This document shows, piece after piece, positions 45,039 to 53,473 of a DNA stretch of 64,000 nt; position 1 is the first letter of the stretch; every line of letters starts with the position of its first letter. Under the pieces are notes generated by a model. The model ran no database searches. It was not told the DNA's origin and saw only the letters and a program-made list of their open reading frames with translations. This stretch comes from an uncultured Porphyromonadaceae bacterium (GTDB lineage: Bacteria; Bacteroidota; Bacteroidia; Bacteroidales; Muribaculaceae): contig CAMCDS010000010.1 in assembly GCA_945873625.1 (NCBI GenBank), forward strand, positions 1-64,000, read 5' to 3'. The position numbers were made by a program, and so were the translations under genes.

Positions 45039-46541
45039 ATGGAATCGAAAGTTACACTCTGCCCTAATCAGGTGGTGCAGTTCCTCGGCAAGCAGCCGGA
45101 AGAATTCCGTAAGGCCGACATCATCCGCTTCATCAAGGAGAATGGAATCAGGATGGTCAACTTCATGTATCCGGCCGACGACAACCGTCTCAAAACCCTC
45201 AATTTCGTAATCAACTCTGAGGAATACCTCGACTCGATTCTCACCTACGGCGAGCGCGTCGACGGCTCAAGCCTCTTCCCCTTTATCGAGGCCGGCAACA
45301 GCGACCTCTACGTGATTCCCCGTTTCTCCACTGCTTTCGTCGATCCATTCGCCGAAATCCCGACACTGACCATGCTCGCATCCTTCTTCGACAAGGAGGG
45401 CACTCCCCTGCAGTCGAGCCCCGAGCAGACACTGCGCAAGGCATGCAAGGCTTTCCGCGACGTTACAGGCTACGACTTCTACGCCATGGGCGAGCTTGAA
45501 TACTATGTTATCTCTGAAGACTCGGGCCTCTTCCCCGCATCCGACCAGAAGGGCTACCACGAGTCGGCTCCCTACGCAAAGTTCAACGACTTCCGCGCCG
45601 AGTGCATGGCTCTCATAGCCCAGGCCGGCGGTCAGATCAAATACGGCCACAACGAGGTGGGCAACTTCACCATCGACGGCAAGATCTTCGAGCAGAACGA
45701 AATCGAATTCCTCCCCATCCCCGCAATGCAGGCTGCCGACAACCTGATGGTTGCCAAATGGATCATCCGCACTCTGGCCATGAAGAAGGGTTACGACGTA
45801 ACTTTCGCTCCCAAGATCACAGCCGGAAAGGCAGGCAGCGGACTCCATATCCACTTCAAGGTGATGGACGGCGACCGCAACATGATGAGCATCGACGGCA
45901 AGCTCAGCGACGTGGCCAAGAAAGCCATCGCCGGAATCCTCAGCTACGCCCCCGCCATCACTGCCATGGGCAACAAGGTTCCGACCAGCTACTTCCGTCT
46001 CGTGCCCCATCAGGAGGCTCCCACTTCGGTATGCTGGGGCGACCGCAACCGCTCCGTGCTCGTGCGCGTGCCTCTGGGATGGACCGGAGAGAACGACATG
46101 TGCAGCCAGGCCAACCCGCTTGAGAAAGACGAGTCGGCATCCGCTCCGCAGAAGCAGACCGTAGAGCTCCGCAGCGCCGACGGCTCGGCCGACGTATATC
46201 AGCTTATCGCCGCTATGGTGGTGGCCGCCCGCATCGGCTTCGAAATGGAAGACTCGCTCAAGAGAGCCGAAGACATGTATGTCAGCGTCAACATCCACAA
46301 CGACGAGAACCGTGCGAAACTCGAATCGCTCGAATCTCTGCCCGACAGCTGCGTGGCTTCGGCCGATGCCCTCGAGGCCAAGCGCGAGGCATTCGAACGC
46401 TACGACGTATTCTCGCCCCAGATGATCGACGGCATCATCAAGAAGCTCCGCTCGTTTGACGACGCTTCGCTCCGCAGCAGCCTCGAGGGAGACCGCGAGG
46501 GTATGCTCGAACTCGTAAGAAAGTTCTGGCACTGCGGCTGA
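45039..46541 (+). CDS. glnA: Glutamine synthetase, type I-like
   Basis: ATP-dependent amidation of glutamate. The N-terminal beta-grasp (VVQFLGKQPEEF, INFM-type strand) is followed by the catalytic fold. Metal and substrate motifs are MGELEYYVI, HNEVGNFTIDG, AGKAGSGLHIHFKVM and RLVPHQEAPTSVCWGDRNRS. 500 aa is longer than classical GSI (about 470) and far shorter than the type III enzyme (about 720) also found in Bacteroidetes. I see no clear adenylylation Tyr motif, so control is probably transcriptional or by feedback. Own strong promoter and terminator. Confidence 0.9.
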   Translation: MESKVTLCPNQVVQFLGKQPEEFRKADIIRFIKENGIRMVNFMYPADDNRLKTLNFVINSEEYLDSILTYGERVDGSSLFPFIEAGNSDLYVIPRFSTAFVDPFAEIPTLTMLASFFDKEGTPLQSSPEQTLRKACKAFRDVTGYDFYAMGELEYYVISEDSGLFPASDQKGYHESAPYAKFNDFRAECMALIAQAGGQIKYGHNEVGNFTIDGKIFEQNEIEFLPIPAMQAADNLMVAKWIIRTLAMKKGYDVTFAPKITAGKAGSGLHIHFKVMDGDRNMMSIDGKLSDVAKKAIAGILSYAPAITAMGNKVPTSYFRLVPHQEAPTSVCWGDRNRSVLVRVPLGWTGENDMCSQANPLEKDESASAPQKQTVELRSADGSADVYQLIAAMVVAARIGFEMEDSLKRAEDMYVSVNIHNDENRAKLESLESLPDSCVASADALEAKREAFERYDVFSPQMIDGIIKKLRSFDDASLRSSLEGDREGMLELVRKFWHCG

Positions 46542-46594
46542 TACGCAATTTCAAGGAGCATGAACGCTCCTGACAATTCAGTTTAACCCAAACG

Positions 46595-46648
46595 GTGTGT
46601 CATCTTTCCTTGAAATCTTTTTCAAAGGAAGATGACACACTCTCTTTT
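46595..46648 (+). terminator. Terminator of the glutamine synthetase gene
   Basis: A 20-nt stem, left arm 46595-46614 starting GTGTGTCATCTT, right arm 46621-46640 ending AAGATGACACAC, two internal mismatches, followed by TCTCTTTTT. A smaller hairpin (AGGAGC/GCTCCT, 46554-46571) precedes it. Confidence 0.9.
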
Positions 46649-46657
46649 TAAAACGAT

Positions 46658-47371
46658 ATGGACACACTCGGAAAGGAGGAACTGATACGCTATGCCCGCA
46701 CCATAGCGGTTGAGGAAATCGGACGCGAAGGGCAGGCTCGCCTCCGGCAGGCGTCGGTACTCGTAGTGGGGTGCGGGGCATTGGGAAATATCGCCTCAGC
46801 CTACCTGTGCGGAGCCGGAATCAGTCGACTTGCCATAGCCGACTTCGACACTATCGACATCAGCAACCTGCAGCGACAGATAATGTACACCACCCCGGAG
46901 GTGGGCGAACGCAAATCGGCTGTTCTCGCCCGGCGTCTGCGGGCTATGAACCCTGATGTGGAGGTAGTGGAAATCGACCGTATGATAAGACGCGACGATG
47001 CCGAGAGCCTCTTCAGGGACTACGACTTCATAATCGACGGAAGCGACAATCCCGCCACAAAGTTCATGACCTCCGAAGTGTGCTGCGGTCTTCGAAAGGC
47101 GTGTTGCATCGGAGGAGTAGCCGGATTCAAGGGGCAGCTCGTAACGTGGACTCCGGGACACACCGCTTTCCACGAACTCTTCGGCCCGCAGAAAGATGCC
47201 ACTGTGCTCCCCTGCTCCATGGCCGGAGTGATCGGCCCGCTTCCGGGCATCGTAGGAGCCATGCAGGCCGCCGAGGCCATAAAACATATCACCGGAGCCG
47301 GCGAGACGCTTGCCGGCCGATTGCTGAGAATAGATCTGCTGACCATGGATTTCATGGTTTTCAGTCTCTGA
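46658..47371 (+). CDS. ThiF/MoeB/HesA-family E1-like adenylyltransferase
   Basis: Activates a ubiquitin-like sulfur carrier (MoaD or ThiS type) by adenylation. The ATP site is VVGCGALGNIASAYLCGAG with DFDTIDISNLQRQIMY (arginine finger). A Cys in the usual crossover position (LPCSMAGVIG) is kept. Both zinc CxxC pairs of MoeB/ThiF are absent: the first site reads HTAFHELFG and the chain ends at MVFSL. 237 aa is therefore short. No carrier gene is adjacent, so thiamin, molybdopterin or another pathway cannot be chosen. Confidence 0.82.
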   Translation: MDTLGKEELIRYARTIAVEEIGREGQARLRQASVLVVGCGALGNIASAYLCGAGISRLAIADFDTIDISNLQRQIMYTTPEVGERKSAVLARRLRAMNPDVEVVEIDRMIRRDDAESLFRDYDFIIDGSDNPATKFMTSEVCCGLRKACCIGGVAGFKGQLVTWTPGHTAFHELFGPQKDATVLPCSMAGVIGPLPGIVGAMQAAEAIKHITGAGETLAGRLLRIDLLTMDFMVFSL

Positions 47372-47458
47372 CTCCTCTTGCCGCATACCCCTCCTTTTAA
47401 CTATTTCGGCAAAAGATTGTTTTATTGACAGAGAGGTGCTTCCGCACTCGCTCTACCA

Positions 47459-48673
47459 ATGCCTCTGAAATCTTCCACTATAATGACCCAAAGGAGACAA
47501 ACGAATCAACAGCCCCATATCGGAATCTTCAACGACAGCTTCCCCCCCATAATCGACGGAGTAACGCTGACGGTGGAGAATTATGTGCGCTATCTCGCAG
47601 AGATGAACCTGAATCCATGTGTCGTGACGCCGTGGAATCCGATGAAAGTCGACTGTGGATGCGATGTGCTCCGCTATTTTTCGCTTCCAATCCCTTCCAG
47701 GCGTCCCTACAGATACGGTTATCCGAAGATTGACCCGTTCATCTGGCGCCGGCTCGCGGCCACCCCTTTCAGACTCGCCCATTCCCACTGCCCTTTTTCG
47801 TCGGGACGACTGGCGGTCTACGTCAAGAAGCGTCAACGGATTCCGCTCATAGGGACATTCCACTCAAAATATAAATCGGACCTGCAACATTCCTTCCGAA
47901 GCACTCCCTGGTGCGTGCCGATAATCATGAAGAGGATACTCGACTTCTTCAACGCCTGCGACGAGGTGTGGATACCCCAGGCAGCCGTAGAGGAGACCGT
48001 GCGCGAATACGGCTATCAGGGGCCGCTCACTGTGGTCGACAACGGCATCGACTTCACCGGAATGGACTCGGAAGAAGTAGCCCGCGCCAAGAAGGCTGCA
48101 CGCAGCGAGATGGGGATTGCAGACGATGAGATTTCTCTTCTTTTCGTAGGCCAGCATATCTGGGAAAAAGGTATACGGGTGATAGCCGACGCTCTGAAGC
48201 TTATCGACGGCAAGACACCGTTTCGCATGAACTTTGTCGGGACGGGCTATGCGCAGGGCGAGCTCGCCCGGCTTATTGAGAGCTATGGCATTGCCGACAG
48301 GGTGAAAATCAACGGAGTGGTCTCCGACCGAGAGCGGATTAAGAAATTTTACGCGGCCGCCGACCTTTTCCTCTTCCCCTCGCTCTACGACAACGCTCCG
48401 CTGGTAGTGCGCGAGGCAGCCGCACTCGGCACCCCTTCGGTGATTCCCTCCGGTTCTACGGCCTCGGAAGTGATAACCGACGAGGTCAACGGATTTCTCA
48501 CCTCACGCGATGCGGCTGCGTATGCCTCGCTGATTTCGCAACTCGCCGCCGACCACGACAGGATAAGGCGCGTGGGGGCCGGTGCCCGCCGCACCCTCGG
48601 CCGCAGCTGGAGCGACGTGGTGGAAGAAGTGGCCGACCGTTACCGCGTAATTCTTAAAAACTTCAAGCCCTGA
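47459..48673 (+). CDS. GT4-family glycosyltransferase
   Basis: Retaining GT-B enzyme. The N-domain begins IGIFNDSFPPIIDGVTLTVE, typical of mannosyltransferase or diacylglycerol glucosyltransferase-like GT4. The C-domain has LLFVGQHIWEKGIRVIADAL and the EX7E-type donor site in FLFPSLYDNAPLVVREAAAL. 404 aa is normal. An alternative ATG eight codons downstream (47483) sits just before the conserved core and may be the true start. It lies 7 nt before the YbhN-like gene, suggesting a joint role in a cell-surface lipid or glycan. Acceptor unknown. Confidence 0.85.
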   Translation: MPLKSSTIMTQRRQTNQQPHIGIFNDSFPPIIDGVTLTVENYVRYLAEMNLNPCVVTPWNPMKVDCGCDVLRYFSLPIPSRRPYRYGYPKIDPFIWRRLAATPFRLAHSHCPFSSGRLAVYVKKRQRIPLIGTFHSKYKSDLQHSFRSTPWCVPIIMKRILDFFNACDEVWIPQAAVEETVREYGYQGPLTVVDNGIDFTGMDSEEVARAKKAARSEMGIADDEISLLFVGQHIWEKGIRVIADALKLIDGKTPFRMNFVGTGYAQGELARLIESYGIADRVKINGVVSDRERIKKFYAAADLFLFPSLYDNAPLVVREAAALGTPSVIPSGSTASEVITDEVNGFLTSRDAAAYASLISQLAADHDRIRRVGAGARRTLGRSWSDVVEEVADRYRVILKNFKP

Positions 48674-48680
48674 CCATCTC

Positions 48681-49871
48681 ATGAAACCGACAGACGATAT
48701 CAAACCCGGCCCGGCGGCCGAAACAGGAGTCGCCGGCAGCGGAGGCTCCTCCGCTCAGGGCGGCGCTCCGATGGTGTCGAAAAAGACTTTCGCCAGATGG
48801 AAGATAATCCTCCCGGTGGTGATAGGCCTCGGCGTTATCATAGCCATGTTCATCCACGACGCCAAGAAGGAGAATCTGCTCGAGATATGGCAGTCAATTC
48901 AAATCACTCCCCGCACGGTGGTATTCATCATTGTGGCCTTCTTCTTCATGTTCGGACGCGACTTCGGACTCACATGGCGCTTCCGCACGCTGACCGACCG
49001 GCAGCTCCGCTGGACGGCGGCCTGGAAGACCGACATGCTCTGCGAGTTCACGTCGTGCGTTACCCCGTCGGCAGTAGGAGGCAGTTCGCTCGGCATGGTG
49101 TTTCTCTGGTCGCAGGGTGTCAACTTCGGGCGGGCCACCACACTGATGATGACCACACTCTTCCTCGACGAGCTCTTCTTCGTGGTCTTCTGCCCGATAA
49201 TAGCGCTCCTCACTCCTTCCGACGTTCTCTTCGCCTCGGGAGGCACCACATTCTCCCACGGCATAAAGTTCACATTCTGGACCGTCTACGGCGTGCTCTT
49301 CCTCTGGACCCTCGTCCTCTTCCTCGGCATCATAGTGAAGCCCCTGTGGATACGCGGAATGCTCGTGAGGATATGCAGCATCAAGTTCCTCAGGCGATGG
49401 AAGCCGGGAGCCGAGACACTCGGCAACAACATGATAGCCACTTCGCGGGAGCTCCGCAGCAAGCCGTTCCGCTTCTGGCTCGAGGTGTTCACCGGCACAG
49501 CGCTCTCATGGATGTCGCGCTATCTGGTGGTCAACGCACTCTTCCTCGCGTTCATACCTACCGACGACCCTTACCAGTGGGTGATATTCGCCCGCCAGCT
49601 CGTGATATGGGTGGTGCTCATGGTCAGTCCTACCCCAGGGGGATCGGGGCTGAGCGAATGGCTCTTCTCGGAATACTACGGCGACCTTGTGTCTACGGCC
49701 GGCATGGCCCTCATCCTCGCCATATTCTGGAGGCTCATATCCTACTATCTTTACCTCGCCATTGGCGCGGTGATTGTGCCGGGATGGCTCCGCAAGACAT
49801 TAGGTAAATACAATTCTTTAAAACCTGACGCCGGCTCCGCTGCGACATCAGAACAGACCAGGACAAAATAA
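48681..49871 (+). CDS. YbhN/UPF0104 (lysylphosphatidylglycerol synthase TM-like) membrane protein
   Basis: Polytopic inner-membrane protein with about eight hydrophobic segments from residue 40 on. A polar, Gly-rich N-terminus of 35 residues precedes them. The family hallmark SCVTPSAVGGSSLGMVFLWS is near residue 120, and a second glycine-rich loop VVLMVSPTPGGSGLSEWLFS is near 315. Homologues are the flippase-like AglD/MprF membrane domains. Coupled to the GT4 gene, so it may move or present the lipid-linked product (inferred). Confidence 0.85.
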   Translation: MKPTDDIKPGPAAETGVAGSGGSSAQGGAPMVSKKTFARWKIILPVVIGLGVIIAMFIHDAKKENLLEIWQSIQITPRTVVFIIVAFFFMFGRDFGLTWRFRTLTDRQLRWTAAWKTDMLCEFTSCVTPSAVGGSSLGMVFLWSQGVNFGRATTLMMTTLFLDELFFVVFCPIIALLTPSDVLFASGGTTFSHGIKFTFWTVYGVLFLWTLVLFLGIIVKPLWIRGMLVRICSIKFLRRWKPGAETLGNNMIATSRELRSKPFRFWLEVFTGTALSWMSRYLVVNALFLAFIPTDDPYQWVIFARQLVIWVVLMVSPTPGGSGLSEWLFSEYYGDLVSTAGMALILAIFWRLISYYLYLAIGAVIVPGWLRKTLGKYNSLKPDAGSAATSEQTRTK

Positions 49872-49890
49872 CAACAACTGACAGATACCG

Positions 49891-50643
49891 ATGAAATTCG
49901 CTGTAATCATTCCTGCCCGATACGCATCATCGCGCTTTCCGGGCAAACCTCTCGCCCGGATAGGCGGAGTAGAGATGATAGTCCGCGTGGCCCGTCAGGC
50001 AGCCAAGGCCGCCGAGACGGTGATAGTGGCCACCGACGACGAAAGAATAATGCAATGCGTCGAGGCCAACGGCTTCAAGGCTGTGATGACCTCCGAAAAG
50101 TGTCAGAGCGGCACCGACCGCCTTGCCGAGGCAGTAGCCGCACTCGACATCGATGCCGACGTGATAATCAACGTGCAGGGCGACGAGCCTTTCATACGCC
50201 CCGAGCAGATAGAGCAACTCAAACGATGTTTCACTGACGATCCGGAGGCAAGGATAGCCACCCTCGTGCGCCCGTTTGACAAGTCGCTCGGATTCGACGC
50301 GCTCTTCGACCCGAACCTCGTGAAGGTTACATTCTCCGACACGATGAAGGCCCTCTACTTCTCGCGAAGCATCATACCCTATATCCGTGGTCGCGAATGG
50401 AAAGAATGGCTCGACGCTCACTGCTTCTTCACCCACATAGGCATCTATGCCTACCGGCGGGAGACGCTGCTCGAAATCACGAAGCTCGAACGCTCGTCGC
50501 TTGAGATAGCCGAAAGCCTCGAACAGCTCAGATGGCTGCAGGCCGGCATACCCGTCAATGTGGCCGTGAGCGACTATCCGACAATAGGCATCGACACTCC
50601 CGCCGACCTTGAGGCCGCCGAGAAAGCCCTCGCCGGAATGTAA
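49891..50643 (+). CDS. kdsB: CMP-KDO synthetase
   Basis: Activates KDO with CTP for addition to lipid A. The N-terminal CTP loop is IIPARYASSRFPGKPLARIG. The sugar-binding core includes INVQGDEPFIRPEQIEQL and the late TIGIDTPADLEAAEK. 250 aa is standard. It lies 19 nt after the YbhN-like gene, placing that pair in a lipopolysaccharide-related context. It faces trkH with only 7 bp between the two stop codons and no hairpin between. Confidence 0.96.
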   Translation: MKFAVIIPARYASSRFPGKPLARIGGVEMIVRVARQAAKAAETVIVATDDERIMQCVEANGFKAVMTSEKCQSGTDRLAEAVAALDIDADVIINVQGDEPFIRPEQIEQLKRCFTDDPEARIATLVRPFDKSLGFDALFDPNLVKVTFSDTMKALYFSRSIIPYIRGREWKEWLDAHCFFTHIGIYAYRRETLLEITKLERSSLEIAESLEQLRWLQAGIPVNVAVSDYPTIGIDTPADLEAAEKALAGM

Positions 50644-50650
50644 GACCGCG

Positions 50651-52123
50651 TCATTTACACCAGAACGACGGTGAGAAAATGAGAAGGATGGTGTATAGCT
50701 CCAGACGCCCGATGAGCATTATGAAAGCGAGCGTCCACTTGGCTCCGTCGGGCACGAGCGAATAATTGCCCGACATTCCTGTGATGTCAGTGCCGAGACC
50801 CGTGTTGGAGATGGCCGAGAGGGCGCAGAAGAAACTGTCGACCAAAGGCATGCCGAGCAGGATGAGTATTATTCCCCCGGCGGCTATCACTATCACATAG
50901 AGGAACAGGAAGGCAAGCACCTTCTGAACCACCACGTAGGAAGTCCCTTTGCCGTTGATGCACACTGTGGTAACGGCATTGGGATTCATCATTTTGTAGA
51001 ACTCGTTTTTCAGGAACTTGAAGAGCACCACAAAGCGGTCGATCTTGGCTCCTCCCGAAGTGCTGCCCGCGCAGGCGCCCATGAACATCATGATTACCAG
51101 CACCACAACGGCCAGCGGGCCCCAGTCGGAAAAATCAGGCACGGTGAGACCGGTCGACGAAATGATTGAGACGGCCTGAAAAAGAGGGTCGATGGTAACG
51201 TCGGCCGCATTGTGCACGAGTCCGCGGCAAAGGAGGTTGACACAGAGCAGGGCATAGCACACGAGGGTGATGACCACATAACAACGGAACACCGTATTGT
51301 TCCACAGCTTCAGGCTCCGCCCCGTTACCGAACGGTAGATGAGCGTGAAGTTGACGCCACCCATAAACATGAAAATGACCACCACAATCTTCACATATAG
51401 CGAATTGTCGCTTCCGAGAGGCATGTCGTGCGACGAGAATCCTCCGGTCGACATGGTGGAAAGGCCGTAGCATACGGCATCAAATAAATTCATCTCCGAA
51501 AAGCTGAGGAGCGCTATCAGCAGCACTGTGAGGCATATATATACCATCCACAGTCCTTTGGCCGTATAGCTGACCCTCGGCCGCAGCTTGTCGTGAGTGA
51601 TTCCGGTTACCTCGGCGTTGAAGAGCTGCATGCCGCCCTGATAGTTGAGCATCGGCACCACCGCGAGGGTGAACAGGATTATTCCGAGGCCTCCTATCCA
51701 CTGAATCACGCATCGCCAGAGAAGTATCGACGACGGGACGCCGACAAGCGTGTCGAGCACTGTCGCCCCCGTTGTCGTGAAGCCGCTCATGGTCTCGAAA
51801 AACGCGTCGGTAACGTTCAGATGCGTCTTGCAGAGCAGAAACGGAAGCATTCCGAAGAGCGAGAGGATTACCCACGTCATGCCCGTGAGCATGATGGCCT
51901 CCCTCTTGCCCATCTCGCGGCTGCGGGGGCGCAGACTCATCAGGCCGCCGCCGGCCGCAAGGGTGATACCGAGCGATATGAGAAACGACATGGTCTCGTG
52001 CTCGTCGAATATCAGACCCGCCACAAGAGGCACCACCATGAAGGCCGCCTCAATCATGAGCAGCCAGCCGATGACGCGCAGCAGCATGGGGAAATTGATA
52101 TACGACTTGCTCTTGAAGGCCAT
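50651..52123 (-). CDS. trkH: Trk/Ktr potassium uptake channel subunit
   Basis: K+-translocating membrane protein. Four pore loops can be read in order: MSGFTTTGATVLD, LSTMSTGGFSSHDM, SIISSTGLTVPDFS and ALSAISNTGLGTDIT. Each is flanked by membrane helices, the usual four-fold pseudo-repeat. 490 aa matches TrkH (about 483). It follows trkA by 15 nt on the same strand, so channel and regulator are co-made. Located at the end of the dxs operon. Confidence 0.95.
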   Translation of the reverse strand: MAFKSKSYINFPMLLRVIGWLLMIEAAFMVVPLVAGLIFDEHETMSFLISLGITLAAGGGLMSLRPRSREMGKREAIMLTGMTWVILSLFGMLPFLLCKTHLNVTDAFFETMSGFTTTGATVLDTLVGVPSSILLWRCVIQWIGGLGIILFTLAVVPMLNYQGGMQLFNAEVTGITHDKLRPRVSYTAKGLWMVYICLTVLLIALLSFSEMNLFDAVCYGLSTMSTGGFSSHDMPLGSDNSLYVKIVVVIFMFMGGVNFTLIYRSVTGRSLKLWNNTVFRCYVVITLVCYALLCVNLLCRGLVHNAADVTIDPLFQAVSIISSTGLTVPDFSDWGPLAVVVLVIMMFMGACAGSTSGGAKIDRFVVLFKFLKNEFYKMMNPNAVTTVCINGKGTSYVVVQKVLAFLFLYVIVIAAGGIILILLGMPLVDSFFCALSAISNTGLGTDITGMSGNYSLVPDGAKWTLAFIMLIGRLELYTILLIFSPSFWCK

Positions 52124-52138
52124 TTCCGTATAAGCTCT

Positions 52139-53473
52139 CTATGAGAAGATTTTTTCGATTTTGTGAATTGACCCCGAAAGGCAGAACACCACCACGAAGT
52201 CGCCGGGCAGAATCTGCGTGTTGCCGCCGATCATCTCGAATCGGTTGTCGCGCACCAGGGCGGCAAGTGTCATCCCCTTGGGAAGTCTGAGGTCTTTCAC
52301 CGGGGCTTTGGTGATTTTCGAGCCGGGACGCACCAGCAGCTCGGCCACTTCGGCATCGGCAAGGGCGAGGCATTTGGCCGTCGACTCGTCGGCATCAAGC
52401 AGAATCTTGAAGATATGGCTCGATGCGAGCAGCTTCTTGTTGATGGTGGTGCCGATGTTGAGGTTCTCGGCCTGCGAGAGAAACTGTATGTTCTCGACGC
52501 CGGCGATGGTCTTAGGCACTCCGAACTCCTTGGCCGTCAGACACGCAAGGATATTGGTCTCGGCCGAGTCGGTGAGTGCGAGAAAAGCGTCGTGCTGCCC
52601 AACGTTGTTCTCGCGGAGCACTTCGATGTCGCGTCCGTCGCCGAGCATTATCTCGCAGTCGGGAAGCATCATGGCCATCTGCTCGCAATGCTCGCGGTCG
52701 AGGTCGATTATCTTGATGTGGTACCGCTCGTGGTAAGAGAGGGCGAAGCGCATGGCTATCGGGCTTCCGCCCATGATGAGCACCTTGCGGATATTGCGCT
52801 TGCGCTTTCCGCAGAGGTCTCTCACCTGCACCACGTAGGGAGGCGTCGTGATGAAATAGACGATGTCGTCGGCAAGTATGTAGTCGTTGCCCGAAGGGAT
52901 GATGGTCTCGTTGTTGCGCTTGATGGCGGCCACGTGGAAGTCGTGTCCCTCCACGGGGAGCTCTTTGAGCTGGCAGTTGAGCAGCGGGCATTCCCCCCTT
53001 ATCTTCACTCCGATGAGGAGCAGGTTGCCCTCATGGAGCTCGCCCCAGTATCTCGCCCAATTGTGCTGCAGGGCGGTGTCGATTTCGTCGGCTGCAAGGT
53101 TCTCCGGATAAATCAGGAAGTCCACACCCATCGAGCGCAGCACCTCCTCGTTCTGAGGCTCCTGAAACTCGTGGCTGTCAATCCTCGCCACGGTTTTCGT
53201 GGCACCGAGCTTCTTGGCAATCGCACACGACGATATGTTGCGCGTCTCGTAAGGGGTTACGGCTATGTAGAGGTCAGAGTCCTGCACGCCTATGTCGCGC
53301 AGGGTGTGGAACGACGAAGACGATCCGTTCCACGTCATCAGATTATAGTTGGAGTCGATTATGTCGAGACGCTCCTGGTCGTTGTCGAGCAGGATTATGT
53401 CTTGATTCTCGTTTGAAAGCATCTTGGCCAGATGGGTGCCCACCTCGCCGGCGCCAACTATTATAATCTTCAT
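52139..53473 (-). CDS. trkA: Trk system regulatory subunit TrkA
   Basis: Cytoplasmic nucleotide-binding gate of the K+ channel. There are two RCK units. The first has a full dinucleotide motif, IIVGAGEVGTHLAKML with acidic LLDNDQ. The second is weaker (VLIMGGSPIAMRFALSY, then IIDLD), as is common. Each unit ends in a TrkA_C domain, the last with GMTLAALVRDNRFEMIGGNT. 444 aa is normal. Its start overlaps the dxs stop by 4 nt (ATGA), so K+ uptake and isoprenoid synthesis are translationally linked here. Confidence 0.95.
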   Translation of the reverse strand: MKIIIVGAGEVGTHLAKMLSNENQDIILLDNDQERLDIIDSNYNLMTWNGSSSSFHTLRDIGVQDSDLYIAVTPYETRNISSCAIAKKLGATKTVARIDSHEFQEPQNEEVLRSMGVDFLIYPENLAADEIDTALQHNWARYWGELHEGNLLLIGVKIRGECPLLNCQLKELPVEGHDFHVAAIKRNNETIIPSGNDYILADDIVYFITTPPYVVQVRDLCGKRKRNIRKVLIMGGSPIAMRFALSYHERYHIKIIDLDREHCEQMAMMLPDCEIMLGDGRDIEVLRENNVGQHDAFLALTDSAETNILACLTAKEFGVPKTIAGVENIQFLSQAENLNIGTTINKKLLASSHIFKILLDADESTAKCLALADAEVAELLVRPGSKITKAPVKDLRLPKGMTLAALVRDNRFEMIGGNTQILPGDFVVVFCLSGSIHKIEKIFS

